A DNA stretch of 64,000 bases, from assembly GCA_037127315.1 (NCBI GenBank), contig JBBBDQ010001156.1, positions 1,459,001 to 1,523,000 on the forward strand, in the 5' to 3' direction. The position numbers were made by a program, and so were the translations under genes. The DNA comes from Ascarosepion bandense (lineage: Eukaryota; Mollusca; Cephalopoda; Sepiida; Sepiidae). Below, one piece after another: positions 19,405 to 28,734 of this stretch. The number at the start of each line of letters is the position of its first letter. The stretch's first letter is position 1. The notes beneath the pieces were generated by a model. That model searched no databases. It saw nothing but the letters and a program-made list of their open reading frames with translations, and was not told the DNA's origin.

Positions 19405-19850
19405 GTTTTTTTTTATAATCATTTCACCCCGATCAAGGGCGGTACTGGCACTTGTGCGCAGGGGGGTTACATAAGAGGAGGATGATGAGAAAACAAGAAC
19501 AAGTTATAGAGTGTCAAAAATGGATAAGTGAAGGATGAGGACACTGGCATGAAGAAAGTTGCATGAGAGTAGAGTGGACGTCGAAAAGAACATGATACAA
19601 AGGTTGTCAAAGAAAGAATGCGAGTCAAAGAGATAGGTGATGGCAGATGTCCTTACGTTTAAATTCGTCAAGATTTTATTTGTTAGGGAAGTATGTGTAC
19701 AAAATGGGATTTCAAGAAAATGGGGTTATATTTTATTGGTTTCACTGTAAAAGTGTAGGACCTAGTTGATAGTCTAGTAACTCAAGTAAAGTTATGCAGA
19801 GGGGGCACCAGGGAGCTAAGCTCATCGGAGCAGAAGCCGTGAAAGTATAT
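19405..19850 (-). mobile_element. Jockey/CR1-like LINE, 3' end
   Basis: Plus strand starts AATCATTTCACCCCGA, the reverse of the LINE end block. The coding part is eroded, although GGTTTCACTGTAAAA-like sequence is shared with 23500-23880. Confidence 0.65.
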
Positions 19851-19867
19851 GTAGAAGAGACAGATCC

Positions 19868-19871
<4 letters not shown>

Positions 19872-19911
<40 letters not shown>
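19872..19911. repeat. (TA)n microsatellite at palindrome edge
   Basis: Truncates the left outer unit of the Penelope-like palindrome. Confidence 0.9.
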
Positions 19912-19915
<4 letters not shown>

Positions 19916-20082
19916 GCAGGTTTCATTGAATAATATAGACAAGTTTTGTCTATTAATTTTTTGTAGGATCCGTTCATACCGTCTGATATACTTGATAGTG
20001 ATGTCGTTAAAAGACAACAAAAAATCACAGTATTTGTTGAATTTTTTATCGGGTCTAAGCTTTCGGCTCACATAAGCCATTA

Positions 20083-20622
20083 TCAAAGAGTCTTAGTTAG
20101 TTCGTGGTTGGAAAGATTTATGAATTTATCGAATTTTTTGGGAAGAGTGATCGTGCCATTGTATAATGAATTAAGTTTTTTGACAATTTTAGCACGGTGT
20201 TCAACTTCAGATTTTGCAGTGATTTTGGATAGTCTGAGTATTATTTCTTCTAGTTGGTTTGAGGTAGTTATATCTTTCAGTTTGTTGTAGAGGTCATGTT
20301 TGTTCTTGTATAATGTGTCAAGATTTTCTTTCGCTATTTCAATTTGCCTTTTCACAAGGCTCCATTTATATTTCAAGGTGGTGATGGTGTGTTGGGCTGC
20401 TGGATCATGTAATTTAAATTGTGTGTATTTTGGCAGCATTTTTTCATTAATGCAGGTTTCATTGAATAATATAGACAAGTTTTGTCTATTAATTTTGTGT
20501 AGGATCCGTTCATACCGTATGATATACTTGATGGTGATGTCGTTAAAAGACAACAAAAAATCACAGTATTTGTTGAATTTTTTATCGGGTCTAAGCTTTC
20601 GGCTCACATAAGCCATTATCAA
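20083..20622 (-). CDS. Penelope-like element N-terminal ORF (179 aa unit)
   Basis: The frame runs from ATG 20622 to the stop at 20083. It is basic and helix-rich, with possible coiled coil in residues about 70-150 (KRQIEIAKENLDTLY, then KLKDITTSNQLEEIILRLSK). It ends FINLSNHELTKTL. FINLSNHEL-type sequence before the RT domain is characteristic of the N-terminal region of Penelope-like ORFs, as I recall the family; no RT or GIY-YIG domain follows here. The stop overlaps the ATG of the next unit (TGATAATG), so units abut head to tail. It is probably a repeated fragment rather than a functional gene. The identical peptide is encoded on the plus arm. Confidence 0.6.
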   Translation of the reverse strand: MIMAYVSRKLRPDKKFNKYCDFLLSFNDITIKYIIRYERILHKINRQNLSILFNETCINEKMLPKYTQFKLHDPAAQHTITTLKYKWSLVKRQIEIAKENLDTLYKNKHDLYNKLKDITTSNQLEEIILRLSKITAKSEVEHRAKIVKKLNSLYNGTITLPKKFDKFINLSNHELTKTL

Positions 20623-20659
20623 AGAGTCTTAGTTAGTTCGTGGTTGGAAAGATTTATGA

Positions 20660-21024
20660 ATGAAAAAATGCTGCCAAAATACACACAATTTAAATTACAT
20701 GATCCAGCAGCCCAACACACCATCACCACCTTGAAATATAAATGGAGCCTTGTGAAAAGGCAAATTGAAATAGCGAAAGAAAATCTTGACACATTATACA
20801 AGAACAAACATGACCTCTACAACAAACTGAAAGATATAACTACCTCAAACCAACTAGAAGAAATAATACTCAGACTATCCAAAATCACTGCAAAATCTGA
20901 AGTTGAACACCGTGCTAAAATTGTCAAAAAACTTAATTCACTATACAATGGCACGATCACTCTTCCCAAAAAATTCGATAAATTCATAAATCTTTCCAAC
21001 CACGAACTAACTAAGACTCTTTGA
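20660..21024 (+). CDS. Penelope-like unit, plus-strand arm (partial)
   Basis: Encodes the same residues as the minus unit from EKMLPKYTQ to ELTKTL. I found about one nucleotide difference in the part I compared (near 20944 against 20164). It joins directly to another unit starting at 21021. Confidence 0.6.
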
Positions 21025-21220
21025 TAATGGCTTATGTGAGCCGAAAGCTTAGACCCGATAAAAAATTCAACAAATACTGTGATTTTTTGTTGTCTTTTAA
21101 CGACATCACCATCAAGTATATCAGACGGTATGAACGGATCCTACACAAAATTAATAGACAAAACTTGTCTATATTATTCAATGAAACCTGCATTAATGAA
21201 AAAATGCTGCCAAAATACAC

Positions 21221-21225
<5 letters not shown>
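21021..21225 (+). pseudogene. Penelope-like unit, truncated by (TA)n
   Basis: Starts MIMAYVSRKLRPDKKF and stops after KYTQ where the (TA)n begins. Confidence 0.6.
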
Positions 21226-21262
<37 letters not shown>

Positions 21263-21263
21263 T

Positions 21264-21563
21264 AGTCATCCACAGACAAATCTGTTTCGCTGTATCACAG
21301 CTCATCAGTATGATTAGACTCCGATTGCTTTTAACCTTGGATTGAAACCCGACCGAATTGGCCTCAGTCGGTGATTCTACCTCTGGGGCTATGGGCGCTC
21401 GGTAGAAGAAGGCAAACTTTTTAGCGTGCATATTATCATTATACACGCCTAATAGCCAGAGTGCTCTAATTCATTACTGAATGAGCGATGCGTACATGCC
21501 ATAGTAGCTACTGATTTTCAAAGTCTACCATTCTTCCAGAGTGCCCAGTCAAGATGTTAGAGC
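21264..21563 (-). repeat. S2 hammerhead/tRNA-like repeat, full monomer
   Basis: Sense minus. A 5' segment with GAATTAGAGCACTCTGG, a tRNA-like part with CATAGC...AGAGGTAGAATC and GGGTTTCAATCC, then the hammerhead, ending at (TA)n. About 300 bp. Confidence 0.85.
21270..21313 (-). ncRNA. Hammerhead ribozyme, type I (S2)
   Basis: Core CTGATGA, stem II GCTGT/ACAGC, GAAAC, stem III ACA/TGT, GTC, stem I CATA/TGTG. All core bases intact. Confidence 0.8.
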
Positions 21564-22100
21564 GTATATATATAAATATATATTGGAAAGGTAATTAATA
21601 CCTATGTTTAATCCTCGAAATAAATAAAAACGAACATCGTATAAATAAAAGAAAATCAACTCACAACTTTAATAGTAACTCTATTCCATCCACTCACAGA
21701 TAGTAGTAAAATAAAAAGTGTGTACCCTTTCTTTAAAAAAACTTACATCCCAATATACGCCGACAAAACTAAAAAGTGACCAGTCCATAACTAAGCTACT
21801 CTGCACCCCTCTCCTTACACAAGGCTGTATATCTATGGCTACAAACTGCCGGCTAAATCATACTAAACTCCCATCCCACATTCACTGATATATCATATTA
21901 CCAAAAATAAATCGTTTTCACCATTTATTTTTCATTTCAACTAGATGAGGGGCACACTTAGCTCCAAAACGCGAAGATTTTTATGTAGTGATACTATACT
22001 TTTATAAACCATTGTAACAACCATGACAACATAAAGCTCTACGTTGTATCGAATACTCTTTGCATGAACAGTAGGTTTAAAACCTACGTGTTCTATAACT
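21564..22100. other. No recognisable feature
   Basis: AT-rich, no long frames, no match seen elsewhere in the window. Confidence 0.5.
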
Positions 22101-22105
22101 TTCCT

Positions 22106-22109
<4 letters not shown>

Positions 22110-22190
<81 letters not shown>
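22110..22190. repeat. (TA)n(TG)n microsatellite
   Basis: About 30 bp of TA followed by about 50 bp of TG, directly next to an S2 copy. Confidence 0.9.
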
Positions 22191-22192
<2 letters not shown>

Positions 22193-22366
22193 AGTCATCC
22201 GCAGACAGATCTGTTTCGCTGTATCACACATCACACCTCATCATTACGATTAGACATCCGATTGCTTTCAACCCAGGATTGAAACCCGATCAAATTGGCG
22301 TCAATATGGGCGCTCGCTAGAAGGAGGCAGACTTTTAGTGTATGATGTATCATACGCCAGTGGCCA
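22191..22366 (-). repeat. S2 repeat, truncated; hammerhead core mutated
   Basis: The hammerhead region (22199-22250) reads ATGATGA instead of CTGATGA and has an insertion in stem II. Predicted inactive. Confidence 0.75.
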
Positions 22367-22850
22367 TATATACACGGAGTCCTCGACGTACAACTGAGTT
22401 TCGTTATTACGATGAGTATTAACGCTATTTTCATTCTTTTCTTGCACTTCCCACTTGTGGAATTCCCTTCCATTTACTTGCTTTCCCGATAGATACAATC
22501 TCCAAGAATTTAAATGTAAAGTCAACAGTCATCTCCTATCTCACTAACCTACTTTCTCTCTCTTGTGCTCCTTTCTCCGTTCACTCGACTCTCATCTGTA
22601 TTCTCATCCTTCTTTTATCCACTTTCTGACTCCTCCTATAACCTGTCACTCTTTCTCATAACTTTTCTCCTATGTAACCCTCTGCAAAACAGTGGCAGTC
22701 AAAATCCTTGCATGGGGCGATATGATTTTTAAAAAAGTCTGAACTTACCACGATTCTCTGTGAATAAACACTTACCTCATTCGTCTATGTTAGCGCAATA
22801 GTTAAATATTAATCTAGGACATAAAACATGTTTATGACACATGTTAACAT
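22367..22850 (+). repeat. Direct repeat R5, copy 1, split by a LINE
   Basis: Segments 22367-22432 and 22736-22850 match the uninterrupted copy at 23312-23490 (ACACGGAGT..., GTCTGAACTTACCACGAT). Confidence 0.8.
22433..22735 (+). mobile_element. 5'-truncated jockey/CR1-like LINE inserted in R5
   Basis: Encodes degraded WNS-like and SYNLQEFKCKVN-type C-terminal sequence, then the 3' end block CAGTGGCAGTC...GGGGCGATATGATT. Its borders are defined by the empty copy at 23312-23490. Confidence 0.8.
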
Positions 22851-22919
22851 AATTAGGACTACAAATATCACATATAAGACATAGCTATAATGCATAAGAT
22901 GAAATAAAATGAAAATAAT

Positions 22920-23240
22920 ATATACAGGATGAGACGGATAAATTGTTGTCCGAATTACGCAAAAATGACATTTTATTTTAACAGATATAATTAACAGAAT
23001 TGCACAAAATTAACTAGAAATACTAAAGAGTAAATAAATGCAATACAATCGCTATTGCCTTCAATCTCGGCCACTGGATGACTTCTGAATTGTCTGCATT
23101 TATTTTGAACTCTCACCTTGTTTAAATTGGTGAATGCAGCCATGACCCTTGCCTTAATTTCATCTTTGTTGTCAGAAGAATTTTTTGTTGGTATCTCTCT
23201 TAACAGCGCTCAACACATCAGGGAGGTTGCAGTTAGGAGA
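22920..23240 (-). pseudogene. Possible Tc1/mariner (DDE) transposase C-terminal remnant
   Basis: The minus strand can be read as KDEIKARVMAAFTNLNKVRV followed by RQFRSHPVAEIEG, resembling the C-terminus of insect IS630/Tc1-type transposases. No catalytic residues remain. Tentative. Confidence 0.3.
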
Positions 23241-23311
23241 GATAAGTGGATAGATGTAATGGGTGATATTGTCTCAGAAATTATATATATATATATATAT
23301 ATTTGTATATA

Positions 23312-23490
23312 TACACGGAGTACTCGATGTACGACTGATTTTCGTCATTACAATGCGTATTAACGCTATTTTCAGCGTAAGTCTGAACTTACCACGATTT
23401 TCCGTGAATAAACACTTACGTCATTTGTCTATCTTAGCGAAATAGTTAAATATTAATCGAGGATATAATACTTGTTTATGAACAAGTTAC
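23312..23490 (+). repeat. Direct repeat R5, copy 2 (uninterrupted)
   Basis: Begins ACACGGAGTACTCGATG and continues without a gap into GTCTGAACTTACCACG; preceded by (TA)n at 23282-23302. Confidence 0.8.
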
Positions 23491-23499
23491 AGGAGTGTC

Positions 23500-23880
23500 A
23501 GATAATCAGTAGAATAAGGAAAAAAGAATGAGAGAAGAGTGGAATGGGAAAAGAACATGATACAAATGTTGTCAAGAAAAGATGCTAGTCAAGGAGACAA
23601 AAGATGGAAACTGACATTGCACTGAAATTCTTGTAAATTGTAGCTGTCAGAAAAGCAAGTAAATTGAAGGAAATTCCAGGGGAAGGAAGTGCGAGAAAAC
23701 AAGCTGTTAGAGTAGAAGGTACAGTTACATTTGATTGGTTTCACTGTAAAATGGTGGGACCTGGCTGCTAGTCTAGTAGCTCGAGTAAACTCATGCAAAG
23801 AAGGCAAAATGGAGCTTAGCCTACCGAAGCAGAAGCCATGAAAGTCACATTAAGTCGGTGAGAAAGTGATCTGAGTTGAG
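23500..23880 (-). mobile_element. Jockey/CR1-like LINE, 3' end with C-terminal coding fragment
   Basis: The minus frame within 23807-23589 encodes FYSNSLFSRTSFPWNFL and SYNLQEFQCNVSFHL, the LINE C-terminal signature. Residues differ from the other copies at several positions. Confidence 0.75.
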
Positions 23881-24059
23881 CTACCATTTTGGGATTCTTC
23901 TTTGCCTTAATCATTTCCTTCTTTTTCTTCCTTCATCATGTTTCATTCTTTGCTTAAACTCCAGGTCTTCTTTTTCTCTTTATTTTTTCTTTTTCTCATG
24001 GAATTTCCTCCATTATTTTCTCCCTAGTTATTTCTTTAATGTCTCGGATGCTCTTATTT

Positions 24060-24150
24060 AAAATTTCTCTGTCCTATTCGGATCCACTACGCAAGCAATG
24101 ATTCCCAAACCCATTATACACATGTAGACACATGCGTAAAACACAAATCG

Positions 24151-24189
<39 letters not shown>

Positions 24190-24835
24190 TATGTGGATAT
24201 TTGTAAAGTATTTATATATTTTTTCTTCTTTGCCTTCTATCCTATGGCGTTTCTGACCACAGATGGCGACAATTCCGCTTATTGGAAAACCCGTAGGGTC
24301 TCCTGTTTTCTTTTTCTCTTTCTCTGTCTCCTCTACCACCAACCCTCTTCTGTCGTTTACCCTTATTACTTTCCCCATATTTTTGTCCTTTTTCCCTCTC
24401 ATTTTTCTCTTTTTTCCTTATTTCATATACGCATGCGCTACCTCCAGCTTCCCCTGTTATTTCTCCATCGCAACGATTTTCCTTAAAATTGGACGCTAAT
24501 TCAATTACCCCTTACCCCAGCCTCTATTCCTTGGAGATTTGTCGATTAGATTGTTCCCAGACCTGTGATTTCAGTCTTACAATTGTTTGGCCACTCAAAA
24601 TAGCCTCACTACGGAGGGCCATGGGAGAGAGGTGGAATGGGTTCGGCCAAAGAAAATTTTATCACTCACACTCTTCTTCTTCTGGGCAGATTGCTTGCTG
24701 GGGCTACATATCGCCACTGGATGATTTAAGTGGGAGATCCTGAAGGCTCTATTGTGTCCAGGCTCAATAACACTCATTGTCAGAATTAGGATGCTGGGGG
24801 CATGTCTTAAGACGAATGTGTGTTTCCCCAATCAT
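24060..24835. other. Unclassified; (TA)n near its start
   Basis: (TA)n at 24152-24186. No recognisable domain in the short frames of this stretch. Confidence 0.5.
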
Positions 24836-24837
24836 GA

Positions 24838-24838
24838 T

Positions 24839-24894
<56 letters not shown>

Positions 24895-25223
24895 ACGAAT
24901 CGAATCAATATCACCAACCATGTCTATATTTATATGTCGGTTCAACATATTTTAGATTACTCCCATCTATTTGTCTATCTATATTTGATGAAAAATATCG
25001 CTATTCATGCCTCTATTCGAGTGTTCAGTGATTCTATCATATACTGTACTAATATGTCAATGAATCTAGTTATAACGCCAGCCAGAATAATGCATGTTTT
25101 ACAATGTTTCCGTGTCACCCTCTCTATCTCTTTATATACACATGTGTGTGTGTTCGCGTGTGTGTGTGTACTTCAAATAAATACTGACATGTCTCTATAT
25201 CTAGCCAGATGTATACGATTCTA

Positions 25224-25277
<54 letters not shown>

Positions 25278-25315
25278 TTTCTTTCTTAGTCTTCATGTAG
25301 CTGTTATTCTGCTCA

Positions 25316-25360
<45 letters not shown>

Positions 25361-25436
25361 GCTTCCTTAGTAATCAGGTAGCTGTTATTCTGCTTCTATC
25401 TATCTATCTATCCATCTATCTATCTCATTGTGTCAG

Positions 25437-25484
<48 letters not shown>

Positions 25485-25518
25485 GCTTTCTTAGTAATCA
25501 TGTAGCTGTTATTCTACT

Positions 25519-25583
<65 letters not shown>

Positions 25584-25640
25584 TCAAATCATTGTATGTA
25601 TCAATGTACGTATCTATGCATGTATCTATCTAGCTGTTCG
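24838..25640 (+). repeat. Compound (TCTA)n array with repeated 35-40-bp interludes
   Basis: TCTA blocks at about 24838-24894, 25225-25275, 25316-25362, 25397-25425, 25437-25484 and 25520-25583. Several are separated by the same interlude, containing TTCTTAGTAATCATGTAGCT. Thus a higher-order unit has been duplicated, not only slipped. Confidence 0.9.
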
Positions 25641-25649
25641 AATTGATAG

Positions 25650-26460
25650 CATCAGCCGTGTCCATATCTGAGGAACAGCATACTTATGTATCTACTCAGG
25701 ATCCTATTTGTGTTTCGACTTAAAGCAACAAATGCAACTATAGTTTTATGAACTATTTTAAAATAAGAAAAATAAACCACCTCAACGTAAAGCATATTTC
25801 TCTTTACTCTTTATATAGATGTTCAGAGGGAGATTGAAATTGACAGTAATATATATGAAAATGTATTGCTATAAAATACTTTAAAATATGGCGAAAATTT
25901 AGAAAAGAAAAAAACGAAAAATTTAACAATTTCAGGTATAATGACAAAGACAATTTTTGGTGCGGAATTTTATTTATTATGTGAGAAGTATAAATGATTT
26001 AATCAGAATCTGAGAATTTAAGTGCAGTACTTGATTTGCAGCTAGGTCTCATCATTTTATAATTGAAATTACTTGATGTAAACATAAGTTCCATGGTATA
26101 AAGTTTCTTCCTACTTGTGAAGATTTCTACCCGCTCATTTCTTTTCTAACCAACTTTGATTGTCGCTTCTAAACTGTTCTTTTGTTGTTCTCTCTCCTTA
26201 ATAACTATTTTTCTCAGATGCATTCATTTTCAATTGCTCTTTGTGTTTTAGTGGCTTAATCGTTTTGCATGGGGTTAAATTAGTTTAAATGTTTCATCTC
26301 AAAATAGGAATAAACTGGATGAAATAAAACTTCTGAGTAGTACTAATAACTTAATCTTCATTATTATTATTAACACAACATTTTGGTCATTGTAAACTTT
26401 AGACATTTTCAGGTCTTTTTGATCAAAGTAATCTTTCGGGAGAAAACTTTTACTTAATCT
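25650..26460. other. AT-rich, no recognisable gene
   Basis: No long frames or repeats recognised. Confidence 0.5.
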
Positions 26461-26527
26461 ATAGTATTACACGAGCGGGCGCATGCCGTCAAAAATGACG
26501 TCAAATATTTAAATCGATTAGCCGTTT

Positions 26528-26647
26528 AATATGCCGGCAACCCGACTGACGCTAATTCGGTCGGGTTTCGAGCTTGGGTTGTGTGGCAATCGGGGTCTAA
26601 CCGTACTGAAGAGCTGTGATACAGCGAAACAGATCTGTCTGCGGAAG

Positions 26648-26650
<3 letters not shown>
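26528..26650 (+). repeat. S2 repeat, 5'-truncated, sense plus
   Basis: Retains the second half of the tRNA-like part and the hammerhead, then (TA)n at 26651-26680. Confidence 0.8.
26601..26644 (+). ncRNA. Hammerhead ribozyme, type I (S2)
   Basis: Stem I CCGTA/TGCGG (5 pairs, one G-T); core CTGAAGA; stem II GCTGT/ACAGC; GAAAC; stem III ACAG/CTGT; cleavage predicted after GTC. Every conserved base is present. Confidence 0.85.
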
Positions 26651-26682
<32 letters not shown>

Positions 26683-26689
26683 GAAATAA

Positions 26690-27240
26690 AACTGTGCAGC
26701 TTGATATTACACATTGTAAATATATTAAAAATCGAAGCAACCGGTTTCGCTCCCGCTCTTCAGGCCTCTATATGGAGATTTTAATCAAAATTTAAAAAAA
26801 TAAAACAGTGTGTCATGAAAATGAGAAAGATGGAAAAAATGTGAATGCTGGAGGATAATTGAATCGAGTCCCAACAACTCACGCTGTTTGCACAACGCAG
26901 GCTTTCGGGACCCAATATAAAAAGCCTCTAGATCGGGACACAACAGTGAACGGATCAACACTAAAATCAGCAGCACACTTTCTATTCTTTATGAGGTGCT
27001 CGCAAATCGTAGGTATTCGGAACGGATCCACTTCGAGTTAAGGTGTGATTTCTTACGTTAGTTGGAACATGCTGTTTAATTCTCATGTCGAGACGCTGAG
27101 TTGTTCTTCCTATGTAGTCAACTCCGCAACTACATTTATATTGACAAATTATAGAATTAATTTCGTGGGGAGGAAGGACATCCTTGCGTGCTGAACATAA
27201 CATGGGCCGGGTTTTTTAATATATTTACAATCTGTAACAT
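26690..27240 (-). pseudogene. Penelope-like element 3' region with GIY-YIG endonuclease fragment
   Basis: The minus frame 27203-26982 encodes ICQYKCSCGVDYIGRTTQRL followed by DMRIKQHVP. This is the GIY-YIG nuclease signature of Penelope-like elements: paired cysteines just before the motif, YIG, the catalytic-type Arg and a downstream KQH. The RT domain is missing upstream. A hammerhead lies downstream in the same strand (26734-26768), as known for Penelope-like ends. The nuclease nicks target DNA for priming. Probably a truncated, inactive copy. Confidence 0.8.
26734..26768 (-). ncRNA. Minimal hammerhead ribozyme (Penelope-type)
   Basis: Stem I GAGGC/GCTTC; core CTGAAGA; a 2-bp stem II GC-GGGA-GC; GAAAC; stem III is the palindrome ACCGGT with no room for a loop, so it would work best as a dimer; cleavage after GTT. 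Confidence 0.7.
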
Positions 27241-27353
27241 CAAGCTGCACACTTTTATTTCTTTAATTAAATTCTGTACTTACAGAAATATTTTCATATA
27301 TATATATATATACATATATATATTAATTAGAGAAAATTTCCAAACTTCAAAGG

Positions 27354-27413
27354 TGTCGGATGTACATTTCGACATAGGATCTCTAATAGAGACTCTACAT
27401 CACGTCAGCGACA
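27354..27413 (-). ncRNA. Hammerhead-like motif with long stem II (A9 altered)
   Basis: Stem I TGTCG/CGACA, CTGACGT where CTGANGA is expected, a stem II of roughly 14 pairs, GAAA, a short stem III and a cleavage-type triplet. The altered ninth core base argues against activity. Confidence 0.5.
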
Positions 27414-27867
27414 TTGTTTTTTTCCAACTGGCAAAGGCCCTGGGTTAGAGTGTGGAGGAGTTTTAGGTTAACAACGGTGAAAAAGTGGAAAAGGACAGAG
27501 CTGGTAGTCGCGGGGTTTCAGGGTGTTGAAATGGTATATTTAGGAAGGGGAGGAATAGGAGTTCATATTTTATAAAGATAGACAACCAATATTTTTTCTC
27601 TAATAATTTTTAAACTGATAACTTCCTGTAATTGGCATTTAGCTCGCTTCTACCTAAAAGGTTTAAAATCTTATATTGAAACCCATTCCTTCTCGCCTAA
27701 ATACACCTCTTCAAACAGCCCAAAACCTTACCTTTAAAAAGTAATTTAACTCATTTAGTTGTCTATCTTTATAAAATATGAACTCCTATTCCTCCCCTTC
27801 CTGACCGTTGTTAACCTAAAACCCCTCCACACTCTAACTCAGGGCCTTCGCCATTTGGAAAAAACAA

Positions 27868-27927
27868 TGTCGCTGACGCGATGTAGAGTCTCTATTAGAG
27901 ATCCTATGTCGAAATGTACGTCCGACA
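27868..27927 (+). ncRNA. Hammerhead-like motif with long stem II (A9 altered), inverted partner
   Basis: Same fold as 27354-27413 in the opposite arm; core CTGACGC; stem I TGTCG/CGACA; GTC triplet. Confidence 0.5.
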
Positions 27928-28113
27928 CCTTTGAATTTTGAAAATTTTCTCTAATTTATATTGGTTCTGTATTCTTAATACATTGAGCTCTCTGCCTGCA
28001 TTACTTTTTAATGTTAAATTTTTTTAATATTGATTAGGATCAGGTTCTTGGAATTTACCTTCCTACTCTTCCACTTCGGATTAAAGAAAAACAAATATAT
28101 ATAGATGGGTGTG

Positions 28114-28159
28114 AGTTTGTAACCCTGGGTTTCACGCTTTTGCGATCGTCAGACAAACT
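28114..28159 (-). ncRNA. Hammerhead ribozyme, type I (Penelope-type)
   Basis: Stem I AGTTTGT/ACAAACT (7 perfect pairs); core CTGACGA; stem II CGC-AAAA-GCG flanked by a T-T mismatch; GAAAC; stem III ACC/GGT with loop CAG; predicted cleavage after GTT. Confidence 0.75.
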
Positions 28160-28465
28160 GATTAATTTTTTTAAAAAAATTGGTTATATTCGTGTATTTT
28201 TGTGGAAATGGGGGAAAAATATATATATATATGTACTAATAAATAGACAGCAATCTTTATTATAATAGAGAGAATATATATATTTTTACTAATAGACGAC
28301 ATAATTATTGTTAAATATATAAATAAAATAATAAAACATAGATAAAGTGCAAACAATCAGCAAGAGCTTTCATAATTGCTAGTAAAGTTTCATAACTCAT
28401 AAGTGAATGAACTGAGCCGACGCTGTCTCGCTATTGTCTCACTCTTCACAAGAGAAGTGAAATAT
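28160..28465. other. AT-rich, no recognisable gene
   Basis: A short (TA)n lies near 28220; nothing else recognised. Confidence 0.5.
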
Positions 28466-28582
28466 CCTCCCTCTACCGAGCGCCAATAGCTTAGAGTTTA
28501 GAATCGCCGACTGATGTCAATTCGGTCGGGTCTGAATCTTGGATAATCGTACTGATGAGCTGTGAAACAGGACTGTCTGAGG

Positions 28583-28585
<3 letters not shown>
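28466..28585 (+). repeat. S2 repeat, hammerhead deleted in the middle
   Basis: A-box CAATAGCTTAGAG-like, B-box GTCTGAATCTTGG-like, then CTGATGAGCTGTGAAACAG, in which most of stem II is missing. Followed by (TA)n(TG)n at 28582-28630. Confidence 0.75.
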
Positions 28586-28629
<44 letters not shown>

Positions 28630-28635
28630 CAAAAA

Positions 28636-28724
28636 ACTGGATAATCTTTTACCCAGCCAGTCATGTCTTTTTTCGGGACATAATCGTCCAAGCGTGCATC
28701 ACCTATGGCACTTAACTGACTGAT
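28636..28724 (+). repeat. S1 SINE, 3' fragment
   Basis: Contains the CCAGTCATGTC, CCAAGCGTG and TGGCACTTAACTGACTG end of S1. Confidence 0.75.
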
Positions 28725-28734
28725 ATTAATAAAT

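Larger units (their letters stand above)
19912..21225. mobile_element. Penelope-like coding units arranged as a 0.54-kb-arm palindrome
   Basis: Tandem units of about 540 bp, each encoding the 179-aa sequence described in the next entry. Two lie on the minus strand (20622-20083 and 20086-19912, truncated), plus a short 3' piece at 20659-20622. After an inversion point near 20660 come units on the plus strand (20660-21024 partial and 21021-21225 truncated). Arms 19912-20448 and 20660-21200 are almost identical, with a spacer of about 211 bp. Both outer ends run into (TA)n. Repeated units and inverted pseudo-LTR layouts are known for Penelope-like elements. Confidence 0.85.
27329..27958. repeat. 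Long inverted repeat next to the Penelope fragment
   Basis: Outer parts 27329-27475 and 27806-27958 and inner parts near 27550-27590 and 27755-27800 are inverted copies. The left arm has an extra block at about 27475-27540. Each arm holds a hammerhead-like motif. Confidence 0.8.
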
